DNA from: Cryptomeria japonica
Taxonomy: Eukaryota; Streptophyta; Pinopsida; Cupressales; Cupressaceae
NCBI RefSeq assembly: GCF_030272615.1
Contig: NC_081408.1
Coordinates: 762,346,673 to 762,410,672 of the forward strand
Direction of reading: 5' to 3'
DNA length: 64,000 bases
Shown here: positions 63,610 to 64,000 of the stretch, piece after piece
How the letters are laid out: each line of letters opens with the position of its first letter
Position numbering within the stretch: position 1 is the first letter of the stretch
Made by a program: the position numbers and the translations under genes
Notes under the pieces: model-generated
Seen by the model: only the letters and a program-made list of their open reading frames with translations
What the model was told of the DNA's origin: nothing
Databases searched by the model: none

Positions 63610-64000
63610 TACACCCGGTTCATCTTCCTCTTGCTCGCTGCAGTTTTCCTCAATTTTCTCAGGGGATTCATCAACCCTGACATTGATACTCTCAACAATT
63701 TTCTAAGTCCTATTATTGTAGCACTTGAGAGCTTTGCTTTTATTGGAATATCTGAGAAATATTCCTTCACTACATTTAGCATCAAACTTGCTCAGATGCT
63801 CACCTCTCTTGATATAACACTTACTGCCAAATACTTTAAAATAACTCACATTGGGAGTCTTCCTGGTCCAGTACTTATAAGGGGTTTAAACTTTACCTTT
63901 CTTGATGAGTACCCGTTTCATAGTATAGACTACAGTGCTCACCGCTTCTCTCCAAAAAGTGTGAGCAACCTTTCCTTGGATCAACATTGTTCTGGCCGCT
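63610..64000 (-). pseudogene. pol: Copia B3 integrase, C-terminal part
   Basis: Colinear with B2 51307-51650. The minus strand gives the KIVESINVRVDESP end, the GIFLRYS-like block and KTPYKYWTRKTP-like text, and it continues beyond the window. Stops are present near 63700 and 63885. The catalytic residues lie outside the window. Confidence 0.8.

Larger units (their letters stand above)
61551..64000 (-). mobile_element. Copia family B, internal region copy B3 (3' part, runs off the window)
   Basis: Polypurine-type tract next to LTR2 (about 61551-61563), a non-coding stretch to about 61900 with nothing recognisable, then RNase H, RT, an acidic linker and integrase continuing past 64000. It is colinear with B2 48913-51960 but lacks the foreign LTR fragment and keeps the RT active site. 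Confidence 0.88.

Overview
The window is nuclear DNA of a seed plant with a large, repeat-choked genome. A conifer is likely, but nothing here fixes the species. I find no intact host gene, no rRNA or tRNA gene and nothing bacterial. Essentially the whole 64 kb is LTR retrotransposons inserted into one another, plus a small plant-mobile-domain (PMD) pseudogene remnant at the left edge.

Layout, oldest to youngest. (1) A tandem array of one Copia family (B, minus strand) frames the window: partial internal region B1 (934-2598), one LTR (LTR1, 2599-3635 continued at 48579-48912), internal region B2 (48913-60177), one LTR (LTR2, 60178-61550), and internal region B3 (61551 to the right edge). Each LTR is shared by the two internal regions beside it. 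(2) A giant Ty3/Gypsy element (A, plus strand, 3636-48578) sits inside LTR1. (3) A related giant Ty3/Gypsy element (E, minus strand, about 15571-42674) sits in the 3' LTR of A. (4) Two copies of a gag-only Gypsy-type element, F1 (20507-28382, minus) and F2 (32984-40771, plus), sit in the integrase and the 5' LTR of E. Each is flanked by a perfect 5-bp target duplication (ctttt, ataag). (5) A second Copia family, D (52037-58592, minus, duplication aagac), sits inside B2. LTR-to-LTR differences estimated by eye (F about 2%, E about 6%, D about 7%, A about 8%) agree with this nesting order.

The most unusual content is in A and E. Both have very long LTRs (6.0 kb in A, at least 4.3 kb in E). Upstream of the TATA box, that is inside U3, each LTR carries an array of inverted-repeat hairpins followed by a homologous long reading frame (called ORFx here). 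ORFx has a roughly 420-residue N-terminal domain, a low-complexity linker and a coiled-coil-like tail. In both elements pol is ordered protease, archaeal-type RNase H, reverse transcriptase, degenerate gypsy RNase H, integrase. The extra RNase H therefore precedes RT, and the original RNase H has lost catalytic Asp residues. In A the U3 array is about 20 palindromes that share a TTTAAA-centred core and whose two arms change together.

F1 and F2 encode only a large Gag with a protease-like domain whose active-site triad reads DPS, so they must rely on another element for RT and integrase. They repeat a GGACC...GGCGC...GGTCC module in the LTR and leader. Most reading frames are broken by stops and frameshifts; the longest intact ones are F1 gag (995 codons), D RT/RNase H (497), E RT (466) and the N-terminal part of ORFx in E (424).
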